64,000 nucleotides of DNA from JBDKGH01 sp039798265 (GCA_039798265.1 JBDKGH010000139.1:1-64000), one strand, 5' to 3'. Shown: positions 35,983 to 44,780, numbered from the stretch's first letter. A program made the numbers and translations. Notes: generated by a model not told the origin, from the letters alone.

Positions 35983-37002
35983 ATGGACGAATTTGATATC
36001 AGAAACGAAGCCGAGCAAACATCCGATAAGGATGTGGAAAAAGTGTTGCGCCCCAAGTCGTTTGACGATTTTACGGGCCAGCGACAAGTGTTGGAGAATT
36101 TGGAAGTGTTTGTGAAGGCGGCTAAGCTACGCAGCGAATCGCTGGATCACGTTCTCTTACACGGTCCTCCCGGATTAGGTAAAACAACGTTGGCCTATAT
36201 CATTTCAAATGAAATGGGCGTGAATATCAAAACCACCTCGGGGCCCGTATTGGATAAACCCGCCGATCTCGCTGGATTACTCACCAATTTAGAAGAAAAC
36301 GACGTTTTATTTATTGACGAAATACATCGACTCAGTCCGGTAGTGGAGGAATATCTGTATTCCGCAATGGAAGATTACTGCATCGATTTAGTCATCGATA
36401 GCGGGCCGAATGCTCGTTCGGTTCAAATTACACTGAATCCATTTACCTTAGTTGGTGCTACTACCCGAAGCGGTTTGTTGACTGCGCCACTTCGAGCTCG
36501 TTTTGGAATTAATGCGCGTTTGCAGTATTACGATGCAAAAATTCTGACAGACATTGTTGAGCGTAGCGCACAAATATTAAAGATTGCAATTACTGGCGAG
36601 GCGGCTTATGAAATAGCCCGCAGATCTCGAGGTACGCCGCGTATAGCGAATGCGCTCCTTCGACGCGTACGCGACTTTGCCCAAATAAAAGGTGATGGTA
36701 CGATAGAGATTAACATCACGCAAATGGCGTTGAATGCGCTCAATGTAGATACTTTGGGATTGGACGAAATGGACAACAAAATTCTGTTGACCATTCTCGA
36801 CAAGTTCAATGGGGGCCCTGTTGGATTAACAACCATTGCTACAGCTGTGGGAGAAGATGCAGGTACCATTGAAGAAGTATATGAGCCTTTTCTCATTCAA
36901 GAAGGTTTCTTGATTCGCACACCACGTGGCCGACAACTTACAGAATTGACCTATAAACATTTGGGAAAAATCCGCAAAGCAGGACCTGGTCAGCTTTTCT
37001 AA
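35983..37002 (+). CDS. ruvB: Holliday junction branch migration helicase RuvB
   Basis: The protein has 339 residues, the standard length. The AAA+ core has Walker A HGPPGLGKTTLA, Walker B LFIDEIHRL and sensor regions GATTRSGLLTAPLRARFG with the Arg finger. The C-terminal winged helix ends with EPFLIQEGFLIRTPRGRQLT. RuvB hexamers pull DNA through the RuvA-bound Holliday junction. I use the ATG at 35983, 33 bases after the first possible start, because the promoter -10 box lies between the two. Confidence 0.96.
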   Translation: MDEFDIRNEAEQTSDKDVEKVLRPKSFDDFTGQRQVLENLEVFVKAAKLRSESLDHVLLHGPPGLGKTTLAYIISNEMGVNIKTTSGPVLDKPADLAGLLTNLEENDVLFIDEIHRLSPVVEEYLYSAMEDYCIDLVIDSGPNARSVQITLNPFTLVGATTRSGLLTAPLRARFGINARLQYYDAKILTDIVERSAQILKIAITGEAAYEIARRSRGTPRIANALLRRVRDFAQIKGDGTIEINITQMALNALNVDTLGLDEMDNKILLTILDKFNGGPVGLTTIATAVGEDAGTIEEVYEPFLIQEGFLIRTPRGRQLTELTYKHLGKIRKAGPGQLF

Positions 37003-37008
37003 TACACC

Positions 37009-37935
37009 ATGAAAAAGCACACCACAGCTGAGCATACGGTTTGGTTAAAAAGAGAAGCCATGGCTATGGGCTTTTCTTTTGTGGGAGTATCAAAAGCACG
37101 TCAGTTAGAGGAGGAGGCAGCACGATTAGAGTCTTGGCTGAAGGCAGAGAAGCATGGAAAAATGGACTACATGGCGAATCACTTTGATAAGCGTTTAGAT
37201 CCACGTTTATTAGTGCCGGGTGCGAAATCAGTGGTGTCGCTGATGTATAATTATTTCACGGAAAGCAAACAAAACGACCAAGCTCCGAAAATTTCGAAAT
37301 ACGCCTACGGTGAAGATTATCATGATGTGATCAAGCACAAGCTTCGTGAATTATGGGAAAAAATGGAAGCGCGAGTTGGTCAAGTAGAAGGAAGGATTTT
37401 TGTGGATAGCGCCCCTGTTTTAGAAAAGGCATGGGCTAAAAATGCTGGCATAGGATGGGTGGGAAAAAACAGTAATTTGATTTCAAAGCAACAAGGATCT
37501 TTTTTCTTTTTAGCTGAGCTAATCATTGATTTAGAGTTAGAGCCAGACGGCCCCATCAAAGACTATTGCGGCACCTGCACCGCCTGCATAGATGCCTGTC
37601 CTACAGAGGCCATATTAGAACCATATGTAGTAGATGGCAGCAAGTGTATTTCCTATTTTACTATTGAGCTAAAAGAAGCCATTCCGTTGGCATTTAAAGG
37701 TCAACTAGATGATTGGATGTTTGGCTGCGATGTTTGTCAGGATGTCTGTCCGTGGAATCGGTTTTCAAAACAACATAACGAGCCATTATTTCACCCCAAG
37801 GGCGAGTTGCTTGCCATGACAAGGTCAGACTGGAGAGAGTTAACTGAAGAGGTGTTTAAAGAGCTCTTTAGGCATTCTCCTGTAAAGCGTACGAAATATT
37901 CGGGGTTAAAGAGGAATATACAGTTTTTGGATTAA
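37009..37935 (+). CDS. queG: Epoxyqueuosine reductase
   Basis: The protein has 308 residues. It reduces epoxyqueuosine to queuosine in tRNA wobble positions, using cobalamin and two [4Fe-4S] clusters. Cluster motifs are CGTCTACIDACPTEAI and CDVCQDVCPW with the last part of the ferredoxin domain. The N-terminal half is the cobalamin-binding region with VGVSKARQLEEEA and YNYFTES. It starts six bases after ruvB and is co-transcribed. Confidence 0.95.
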   Translation: MKKHTTAEHTVWLKREAMAMGFSFVGVSKARQLEEEAARLESWLKAEKHGKMDYMANHFDKRLDPRLLVPGAKSVVSLMYNYFTESKQNDQAPKISKYAYGEDYHDVIKHKLRELWEKMEARVGQVEGRIFVDSAPVLEKAWAKNAGIGWVGKNSNLISKQQGSFFFLAELIIDLELEPDGPIKDYCGTCTACIDACPTEAILEPYVVDGSKCISYFTIELKEAIPLAFKGQLDDWMFGCDVCQDVCPWNRFSKQHNEPLFHPKGELLAMTRSDWRELTEEVFKELFRHSPVKRTKYSGLKRNIQFLD

Positions 37936-37952
37936 TCGTTTTTTTTAGTACT

Positions 37953-38023
37953 AGACCTTATAGGTCTAAGACCTATAAGGTCTTTACCTAATTTTTTTTC
38001 ACATTTCCAACTATTTCTTATTC
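37953..38023. repeat. Palindromic dispersed repeat, copy 2
   Basis: A 15-base perfect inverted repeat (37953-37967 and 37969-37983) with a one-base centre, built from two near-palindromes AGACCTTATAGGTCT and AGACCTATAAGGTCT. The downstream flank ACCTAA, T-run, then CATTTCCAA and CTTATTC matches copy 1 at 14897-14984. It lies between the queG stop and the terminator of the convergent small gene. Confidence 0.8.
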
Positions 38024-38070
38024 TACCACCCACCTCAGTTATCACACTTTTATATTCCTATTGCATAAAG

Positions 38071-38098
38071 CAAAAAAAAACCACCCTTCCGGGTGGTT
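38071..38098 (-). terminator. Terminator of the small gene at 38128-38331
   Basis: Eight-base arms AACCACCC and GGGTGGTT with a TTCC loop. On the minus strand a run of T follows. It starts about 30 bases after the stop of the 67-codon gene. Confidence 0.85.
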
Positions 38099-38127
38099 GT
38101 TCTTTAAAGGTTTGACTTCGTTTCTTT

Positions 38128-38331
38128 TTAATGTGCTAACTTAAAACTGCTAGCAATAATGTCTCGGTAACTGCTACCGAATGTAGCTATGCACCAGTTT
38201 TTGAATTGTTCCAATTCCTCTCCTTGCAACCATTTAATGGCTTTGCGAAGTTCTTTTCGAAAAAGGAATCGGTCAAAACTCACTTTGGTGAGCACTTCTT
38301 TGCATAATTCCAACATGGCTATCGATTTCAT
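38128..38331 (-). CDS. Small conserved protein of unknown function
   Basis: The protein has 67 residues, rich in charged residues and Leu (LTKVSFDRFLFRKELRKAIKWL), with a likely all-helical fold. I recall similar short proteins with the pattern 'LTKVSFD..LF.KELRKAIKWL' in flavobacteria and relatives; I cannot name a family. AAGGAAA precedes the ATG at 38331, and a good terminator follows the stop, which supports a real gene. A second ATG five codons later is possible. No membrane or secretion signal is present. Confidence 0.7.
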   Translation of the reverse strand: MKSIAMLELCKEVLTKVSFDRFLFRKELRKAIKWLQGEELEQFKNWCIATFGSSYRDIIASSFKLAH

Positions 38332-38523
38332 TTTCCTTGGTTACTCTAATGTAATTCCTCTCAAGCGAAATTCCTCTTTTTTGGGGACTTAGTTTTCCAC
38401 CATCAGTGGTTCTTTTCTCTTGTTCAGAACGGTATACAAATGAACACGTAGAAAATGAGTTTATTGTAGCATCGAACGTTAAATAATTATCCGAAAATGG
38501 AAAGGAATGTTAATGTTAAATCA

Positions 38524-41500
38524 CTACTTCTTTAACAGTACTTCAACGGCCTTCTCGAGCTGCTGGTCGCGGCCTTTGCCAACTGCTGCCGGCTCATTGG
38601 CCACTTTCACGTCGGGGTTGAGTTGCTTGTTTTCTAAGTAGTCGCCTTCTACATCAACCATTCCTACTTGTGGTATTCCAAATACCACCCCATTCTGTAG
38701 CATTTCCCACCACACGGCGGTGCCGGTTCCTGCTACGGGCATGCCCACCAATTTGCCAATACCCAAGGCGCGGTAAGTGTAAGGGAATAGATGCGCATCA
38801 GAGTAGTTACTCTCGTTCATCACCACTACCGATGGCTTGGTCCATTTGGATAAGGGCTCGTATCCCAATTTTTGATCTCGGGGTAACATGTTGATGTATT
38901 CTTTTCCAGATAGGAAAGTAGCCAAGTCGTCATGCAGCCAGCCGCCACCGTTAAATCGGGTATCAACGATTAAGGCTTCTCTGCTTTGGTATTTGCCAAG
39001 GGTTTGATCAAATACTTCACGGTAGCTACCATCGTCCATAGATCGCACATGCACGTAGCCTACCTTGCCGTTCGATACACTGTCTACGATATGCCTACAG
39101 TTATCTAACCAGCGTTGGTAGCGTAGTTCATATTCCACTCCTTCATGAATGGGTTTTACGGTTTCATCCCAGCGCTGATTGGTGGCCGGATCGTATAAAC
39201 TCAATAATGTAGGCACGCCTACTTTGCGGTTGAGCATAGGGTAATAGTTGGTTTCGGCTGCGATCGATTGGCCATCAATTTTTTCAATAACAACGCCTGC
39301 TTTGATTTTCGAACCGTTTTTTACCATTGGATTTTTCCGCATCACTTCAGCGATTTTTAATCCGTTACCTGTATAGTTCTGATCATAGAATAATCCCAAT
39401 GAAGCGGTCTGATCGCCGTTGGGACTTTCTTTCCAATAATATGCTCCCGTATGCGAGGCGTTCAATTCACCTAACATTTCCTTCATCATTTCCGCAAAGT
39501 CATAATTGTTGTTTGCTTCGGGAAGTACACGTGCATATTCTTTTTTGTAAAAATCCCAGTCTACCTTATGAAGATCTTTCACATAGAATTTCTCACGCAC
39601 TTGACGCCAGATATGTTCAAATAAATAAGCACGTTCAGCATTTTCATTCAACACCATTTCTCCTTTGATGGCAATGGGTTTGGGCTCGCCTTTTTCTAAA
39701 TCGATCTTTGTAATTTGTCCATCGGCGATCAAGAATAGATTTTTACCTTCTTTATCCGCAATGAATCCTCCGGGGCTAGTTCCTAGTTTTGCTAAAACTT
39801 TCGTTTCCTTAGTACGCAAATTACTTTCCCAAAGGTCATATCCTTTTTCGAACGTAGTGAGGTAATACAACTTCGAACCATCCTTTGATACATAAGCACT
39901 AGTGAAGTCAGATGAGTTGGGCGTCAAGCGGCGCTTGCGATCATCGATGCCGTCTAGTTGAATGGTAATGGGTTTTATCTCGTCTTTTTTCTCTTCTGCT
40001 TTTTCCCCTTTTTTAGTTTCCCCTTTTTTGGCAGTCGATTTTTTTGCATCACCTGATGTTTCTTTTTTCGAAGAATCGGCAGCTGCTTGGTTTTCTTTGA
40101 AAAGCTCGTAATCTTCTTTATTCAGATTAAATTCATCAAATGCTTCTTGGGTGAGGAAGGTCGCATATACGTCCATTTCACCTCCCCAACTCGCGTGATT
40201 TTTCTTTCCGTTTTTAGGGCTCGACCAAATGAACATTTTTCCATCCATCATCCACGACGGACCGTATGCGCCATAACCGCTGTGTGAAAGGTTAGTGATG
40301 GTACCTTTTCCATCAGCAGAGACTAATCCTATTTGTGAAATCCACTGTTGATCCGGAAGGTAGCTTACTAAAAACCATTTTCCATCGGGCGACCAATGGT
40401 AATGTTGGTCACCATCAGCATAGGAATAATTGAGGTTATAGGGAACAATTTCGCGAATTGCTTTAGTAGAGAGGTTCACTACCTTCAGCGCTTGGCGTTG
40501 TGCGATAAAAGCAATTTCTTTTCCATCAGGTGAAAAGGCTGGCTGAAAGGTTTCTTCTGGTGTTTCTACCACCACCTCTTCTTTAATTAAGGTTGATTGG
40601 AAAAAGTACTTTTCATCTTTTCGCTGAATGGTAGCGGTATAAATATTCCAAGAATTGTTGCGCTCACCGGCATAAACGAGGGTTCGCCCATCTGGCGAAA
40701 ACCCAACACTGCGCTCTTGTTCAGGTGTGTTTGTAATGCGTTTGGTGGTGCCTTCAGCAACGCTTGCTGCAAACACTTCACCTCGGTATACAAAGGCAAT
40801 TTCTTTTCCATTGGGTGACACCGCTACTTCAGATGCGCCCGCAACAGGAGAAATTTTTTCTTGATTAAATCGGTCATCGTATGGAATGGTAACGGTTACT
40901 TTTTGAGGCGTGCCGCCATCACGAAGGGTATAGAGTGTTCCATGTTGATTAAAACAAAGAATCCCGTTATCACTTATGGATAATTGGCGGGCGGGATGAT
41001 GAATAAGTTGTGTAAGCGCGGTGCTGCGGCCTTTGGCAAATTCATATTTATACACATTCATATTCCCGCTTTGATCGCTGAGGTAATACATGCTTTGTCC
41101 GTCAGCAGAATAAAGGGGATTGAGATCTTCTCCTGAGAAAGTGGTCAACTGCTGGTGCTCGCCGGTCTTGGTGTTATACTCCCACAAGTCTCGCGTAACC
41201 GATGAGGTATGGTGTTTTCTAAATTCGTCTTCGTAGCCTTTTACATCTTGGTAAAGCATTTTGCTGCCGTCTTTATTGTATTTAACATAAATAGCGGGCG
41301 TAGTCAATACTTGCTTTTCTCGTCCACCTTTAATGGCTACGCTATACAACTCGGGGAGCGCACCGCTCGGAAATTGCTGATTACTTGCCGCATCGAGGCG
41401 GGAAGAGAAGAAGACAACAGCATTGCCATCCGGGGTGAAATCGCATGGTATATCGCCTGATGAATGAAAGGTGAGGCGATTGGCCGCGCCGCCCTTGGCG

Positions 41501-41778
41501 GGCATAATGAAGATGTCAAAGTTTCCATTTCGATCGGATGCAAAAGCAATTTGTTTTCCATCAGGAGACCAAATAGGATTGAAGTCATATCCTTCCGATA
41601 AGGTGAGTAGTTGTGCTTCACCGCCATCTACACCAACAGCGTATAAATCGCCTTTGTAGGAAAAAACAATCGTTTTACCATCGGGTGAAATGGAGGAGTA
41701 CCGAATCCACTGTGCTTCATTTTGAGAATAAGCGATCGAGGAAAGGAGGGAAAGGACAATAAAGGTTAAGTGTTTCAC
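38524..41778 (-). CDS. Secreted tricorn-like S41 peptidase
   Basis: The protein has 1084 residues from a GTG start at 41778. That start gives a clean signal peptide (KHLTFIVLSLLSSIAYSQ), while a longer frame begins at a GTG at 41829. The N-terminal two-thirds are two blocks of WD40-like beta-propeller repeats with the motif SPDGK recurring. A Lys/Glu-rich insert (around 39970-40090) separates parts of the propeller region. A PDZ-like domain follows, then the S41 core (VDTRFNGGGW) with nucleophile Ser likely in NESNYSDAHLF. Tricorn homologs degrade peptides; this one would act in the periplasm. It stands alone on the minus strand. Confidence 0.9.
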   Translation of the reverse strand: MKHLTFIVLSLLSSIAYSQNEAQWIRYSSISPDGKTIVFSYKGDLYAVGVDGGEAQLLTLSEGYDFNPIWSPDGKQIAFASDRNGNFDIFIMPAKGGAANRLTFHSSGDIPCDFTPDGNAVVFFSSRLDAASNQQFPSGALPELYSVAIKGGREKQVLTTPAIYVKYNKDGSKMLYQDVKGYEDEFRKHHTSSVTRDLWEYNTKTGEHQQLTTFSGEDLNPLYSADGQSMYYLSDQSGNMNVYKYEFAKGRSTALTQLIHHPARQLSISDNGILCFNQHGTLYTLRDGGTPQKVTVTIPYDDRFNQEKISPVAGASEVAVSPNGKEIAFVYRGEVFAASVAEGTTKRITNTPEQERSVGFSPDGRTLVYAGERNNSWNIYTATIQRKDEKYFFQSTLIKEEVVVETPEETFQPAFSPDGKEIAFIAQRQALKVVNLSTKAIREIVPYNLNYSYADGDQHYHWSPDGKWFLVSYLPDQQWISQIGLVSADGKGTITNLSHSGYGAYGPSWMMDGKMFIWSSPKNGKKNHASWGGEMDVYATFLTQEAFDEFNLNKEDYELFKENQAAADSSKKETSGDAKKSTAKKGETKKGEKAEEKKDEIKPITIQLDGIDDRKRRLTPNSSDFTSAYVSKDGSKLYYLTTFEKGYDLWESNLRTKETKVLAKLGTSPGGFIADKEGKNLFLIADGQITKIDLEKGEPKPIAIKGEMVLNENAERAYLFEHIWRQVREKFYVKDLHKVDWDFYKKEYARVLPEANNNYDFAEMMKEMLGELNASHTGAYYWKESPNGDQTASLGLFYDQNYTGNGLKIAEVMRKNPMVKNGSKIKAGVVIEKIDGQSIAAETNYYPMLNRKVGVPTLLSLYDPATNQRWDETVKPIHEGVEYELRYQRWLDNCRHIVDSVSNGKVGYVHVRSMDDGSYREVFDQTLGKYQSREALIVDTRFNGGGWLHDDLATFLSGKEYINMLPRDQKLGYEPLSKWTKPSVVVMNESNYSDAHLFPYTYRALGIGKLVGMPVAGTGTAVWWEMLQNGVVFGIPQVGMVDVEGDYLENKQLNPDVKVANEPAAVGKGRDQQLEKAVEVLLKK

Positions 41779-41995
41779 AAAAAAAGGGTTTATGAAAGGC
41801 AATTTATAAAAAGGAAATGCGCGGCCCACAAGGGAATTGTTAATTTGTGTTTGCTAGCTGATATATAGCTAGGTGATAATAATCACATTCTAGCTTTCAC
41901 AAAAGGATACCTTTACCATCTCTTCAAACGGCAATCATTTCTACTGCAGTATTTTTTGCCCTGGACACTTTGCATTTTTACTTAATAAGAAGAAC

Positions 41996-42556
41996 ATGAT
42001 CATTTACATTAAACATATGGTTAGTTCTCGATGTAAACTATCGGTGGCTGAAGTCTTAAATAGCCTTGGTTTAAAATACACCACTATTGATCTAGGATAT
42101 GTGGAACTGCAACAAGACTTGAATCCTGTGTTGCATGATGAACTCAAGGCTAGTCTCGCTAAATCAGGCTTAGAGCTTTTGGATGATAAGCGCTTTATTC
42201 TGATTGAACGGATAAAAAATGTTATTACAAAAATGATCCATGACACGGATGATTTGCCACGGGTGAATTTCTCTACTTTTTTAAGTGAACAGTTGAAGCA
42301 TGATTATACCTATTTGTCCAACATTTTCACCGAAGGAGTGGGAATGAATATTCAGCACTTTATCATTGAACACAAAATAGAAAAGGCGAAAGAACTCATA
42401 ATAGATGATGAGCTAAGTCTTACCGAGATCGCGTACCGTCTGCATTATAGCAGTGTTGCGCATTTCTCTACGCAGTTTAAAAAGGTCACTGGTGTTACTC
42501 CAACGGCTTATAAAAAATTAAAGGACAAACAGCGTAGAAATTTAGAAGATGTGTGA
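41996..42556 (+). CDS. AraC-family regulator with HMA-like N-terminus lacking one metal Cys
   Basis: The protein has 186 residues. The C-terminal half (about 85-180) is an AraC/XylS double helix-turn-helix (FIIEHKIEKAKELIIDDELSL, LTEIAYRLHYSSVAHFSTQF). The N-terminal 75 residues have the pattern of a heavy-metal-associated ferredoxin-like fold (MIIYIKHMVSSRCKLSVAEVL). Related Bacteroidota regulators usually carry MVCxRC; here the first Cys is Ser10 and only Cys13 remains, so metal binding through a CxxC is unlikely. It opens a cluster of small stress-type genes on the same strand, which it may regulate. Confidence 0.8.
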   Translation: MIIYIKHMVSSRCKLSVAEVLNSLGLKYTTIDLGYVELQQDLNPVLHDELKASLAKSGLELLDDKRFILIERIKNVITKMIHDTDDLPRVNFSTFLSEQLKHDYTYLSNIFTEGVGMNIQHFIIEHKIEKAKELIIDDELSLTEIAYRLHYSSVAHFSTQFKKVTGVTPTAYKKLKDKQRRNLEDV

Positions 42557-42646
42557 ACTGTGTAAGAATTAGAGGTTAGCGTGTAACATGTAAAGGTGTT
42601 GATCAGCGGAGATTTGTAGTGTAAAATCAACTAACACACTACCATC

Positions 42647-42880
42647 ATGAACACTAAAAGCTCCTCTGACGGAAATGGCAACATTTCTACTGCATTAATT
42701 CTGCGTACAGATTTTATTGCACTTCAAAAGGCCATCACCGCGCATCTTGAAATGGCTGTCAAACAACATGAAGAAGCACCAGATTATGGTGAAAATGACG
42801 ACTACAAACAGTCTCAAGAGCGATTAGTCACGGCTAATCATCATCATGATTTCGATGAATCGAGAGAAAATAAAGCATAG
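42647..42880 (+). CDS. Small acidic protein of unknown function
   Basis: The protein has 77 residues, rich in Asp, Glu, His and Asn, with a helical middle (TDFIALQKAITAHLEMAVKQ). The end is rich in His and Asp (NHHHDFDESRENKA). I recognise no family. A strong terminator follows 45 bases after the stop and the codon usage is like the neighbours, so it is probably expressed. It sits between the AraC regulator and the CsbD-like gene, which suggests membership in the same stress-responsive group. Confidence 0.55.
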   Translation: MNTKSSSDGNGNISTALILRTDFIALQKAITAHLEMAVKQHEEAPDYGENDDYKQSQERLVTANHHHDFDESRENKA

Positions 42881-42924
42881 TCCGGATATATACTCAGCGG
42901 TTTAAGTTTTTCGTTCGGACTTTG

Positions 42925-42966
42925 AAAGTGGATGCATTAGAAAATAGTGTATCCACTTTTTTTTGA
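42925..42966 (+). terminator. Terminator after the small acidic protein gene
   Basis: Nine-base arms AAAGTGGAT and ATCCACTTT, with an AT-rich loop, followed by a run of T. Confidence 0.85.
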
Positions 42967-43075
42967 TAAAAAAAATAGTGTGATTGATGTAATAGATTGA
43001 ACGAATACTATAACACCTATACGTAAACAATCATGAAGATTTGTTCTGTAGTTTATTTCAGGCTACACCAAGAAA

Positions 43076-43297
43076 ATGGAAACACCAAACAAAGCCATCG
43101 AGGCTTTCAAAATTAGCGGTGAATGGGCTCCGCAGTCCAAAAAGCTCAAATCAAAATTCGATCAATTGACAGAGTCTGATTTAAAATTGGAATCTGGCAA
43201 AGAAGAGGAAATGCTCGCACGCGTGGGAACACGTCTGAATAAGAAACGTGAAGAAGTAATAGGCCTCATCAAGAACGTTCAGTTAGACAAAGCATAG
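43076..43297 (+). CDS. CsbD-family stress protein
   Basis: The protein has 73 residues and is soluble. It matches the CsbD/YjbJ pattern: ISGEWAPQSKKLKSKFDQL, then ESDLKLESGKEEEMLARVG and a Lys-rich end. These small helical proteins are abundant under sigma-B or osmotic stress in other bacteria; their molecular role is unknown. It stands as a single unit between two terminators. The next gene encodes a second, more divergent CsbD-like segment. Confidence 0.8.
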   Translation: METPNKAIEAFKISGEWAPQSKKLKSKFDQLTESDLKLESGKEEEMLARVGTRLNKKREEVIGLIKNVQLDKA

Positions 43298-43321
43298 GTC
43301 TTGGCTGGTCGGTTTTTGAAA

Positions 43322-43352
43322 AGAGACACCTTTGCGGGTGTCTCTTTTTTTT
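43322..43352 (+). terminator. Terminator of the CsbD-family gene
   Basis: Nine-base arms AGAGACACC and GGTGTCTCT around a six-base loop, followed by seven or more T. Confidence 0.92.
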
Positions 43353-43457
43353 AATCAGTCAATTATGAAACGATTAGTCGAATTCTTGTAAGAGTTGAGC
43401 ATCTATTGTATCGCAGATTTGAAGTGTAGAAACGGTTCTATAATTAATATATATCGG

Positions 43458-44129
43458 ATGAAAACTATAAAAGCTATCAATGGCTTTTGGAATCAAATCA
43501 AAGGTCAGATGCAGCAGCGTTATGCAATGTTGCGCAACAACAATAAGTACTTACTTGAAGGGAGAAATACGGAGGCGTATGGTAAATCTCAAATGGAGGA
43601 AAGTAAAGATATAAGACATGTTTTTGATGATGATTTTTTTCTTCCAAAGGCTAATTCGGAAAAAAAGTTGACAAGTGGAATGCAGAACCATAAGGTTCAA
43701 ATGAATTGGATGATAATGCTAGTCGCAGTTGTGCTTGTGAGCGCCACTGCTTGTAGCTCGCCAAAGAAAAAAGTGGAGAATGCCCAAGAGGAGGTTAAAG
43801 AATCAGAAGAGAATTTGGAACAAGCAAACAAAGAATACCTAGAAGATATGGAAAACTACAAAGTGGAAACCAGAAAGAAAATCAAAGAGAATGAAAAGGC
43901 TATGGCCGATTTCAAAGAGCGCATCAAAAATGAAAAGGCGGATGTGAAGGCTGACTATGAAATCAAAATTGCTGCTTTAGAAAAAAAGAATAGTGATTTC
44001 ACCTTGCGCATGGATAATTACAAAGCCGATGGGCGCGAAAGTTGGGACAAGTTTAAAGCAGAGTTATCCTATGATATGGATGAATTGGGTAAGGCTTTTA
44101 AGGACCTTACAGTGAAAAATGTAAAGTAG
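43458..44129 (+). CDS. CsbD-like segment fused to a coiled-coil lipoprotein-like protein
   Basis: The frame from the ATG at 43458 has 223 residues. Residues about 1-48 (FWNQIKGQMQQRYAML, NKYLLEGRNTEAYGKSQ) resemble the CsbD fold, with a degenerate acidic patch. Then come about 25 unrelated residues, followed by a hydrophobic stretch ending SATACSSPKKK, a classic lipoprotein signal, and a long Lys/Glu coiled coil to the C-terminus. An internal ATG at 43680 would give a normal 149-residue lipoprotein, so translation may start there and the upstream part may be a remnant joined in frame. It ends 18 bases before the next gene. Confidence 0.65.
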   Translation: MKTIKAINGFWNQIKGQMQQRYAMLRNNNKYLLEGRNTEAYGKSQMEESKDIRHVFDDDFFLPKANSEKKLTSGMQNHKVQMNWMIMLVAVVLVSATACSSPKKKVENAQEEVKESEENLEQANKEYLEDMENYKVETRKKIKENEKAMADFKERIKNEKADVKADYEIKIAALEKKNSDFTLRMDNYKADGRESWDKFKAELSYDMDELGKAFKDLTVKNVK

Positions 44130-44147
44130 TTTTTAATCAGAAAGTTT

Positions 44148-44780
44148 ATGAAAAAAGGCATTGTCATTTTAAGCATATGCTGCTTATCGGGCTTATCGTG
44201 GTCGCAAGACGCCAGCGATAATGATCAACTATTCTTTGGTGTAAAAGGCGGGTTGAACTACTCAAATGTATATGATTCAAAGGGAGAGGAGTTTGATGCA
44301 GATCCTAAGTTTGGTTTTGCTGGCGGCGTATTCACCACTATACCAATTGGTAGCTTCCTAGGCATTCAACCGGAGGTGTTGTTTAGTCAAAAGGGTTTTT
44401 CTGCAAAGGGAAATGTTTTAGGCAGTGAGTATAGCTTAACACGAACAACCTCGTTCGTAGATGTGCCTATTTATTTTGCCATTCGACCAAGCCCATGGGT
44501 GTCTATTGTGGCAGGCCCACAGTATTCATATCTTGTTAAGCAGCGTGATGTTTTTGAAAATGGAAAGACAACCATCGCGCAAGAACAAGAATTTGGAAGT
44601 CAGAATATTCGAAAAAATATTCTTTGCTTTAGCGGCGGACTCGATATCAATACGGATCACCTCGTAGTGGGTGCTCGTGTGGGCTGGGATGTACAGAAAA
44701 ATACAGGCGATGGCACTTCTACTGTTCCGCGCTATAAAAACACATGGTATCAGGTAACGATAGGGTATCGTTTATACTGA
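44148..44780 (+). CDS. Outer membrane beta-barrel protein (PorT-like family)
   Basis: The protein has 210 residues. A signal peptide ends LSWSQ. The first mature strand FFGVKGGLNYSNVY and later GFAGGVFTTIPIGSFLGIQPEVLFSQKGF are the hallmark of the PorT-like/OMP_b-brl_2 family. The C-terminal strand ends in a terminal aromatic-hydrophobic pattern (YQVTIGYRLY), suited for insertion by the Bam machinery. Its ligand or role is unknown. It follows the lipoprotein-like gene and closes the stress-like cluster. Confidence 0.88.
   Translation: MKKGIVILSICCLSGLSWSQDASDNDQLFFGVKGGLNYSNVYDSKGEEFDADPKFGFAGGVFTTIPIGSFLGIQPEVLFSQKGFSAKGNVLGSEYSLTRTTSFVDVPIYFAIRPSPWVSIVAGPQYSYLVKQRDVFENGKTTIAQEQEFGSQNIRKNILCFSGGLDINTDHLVVGARVGWDVQKNTGDGTSTVPRYKNTWYQVTIGYRLY

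Noticed and set aside
43033..43116. Small frame starting at 43033 that overlaps the CsbD gene in another frame
   Set aside because: It runs through a conserved gene in a different frame and stops soon; no support.
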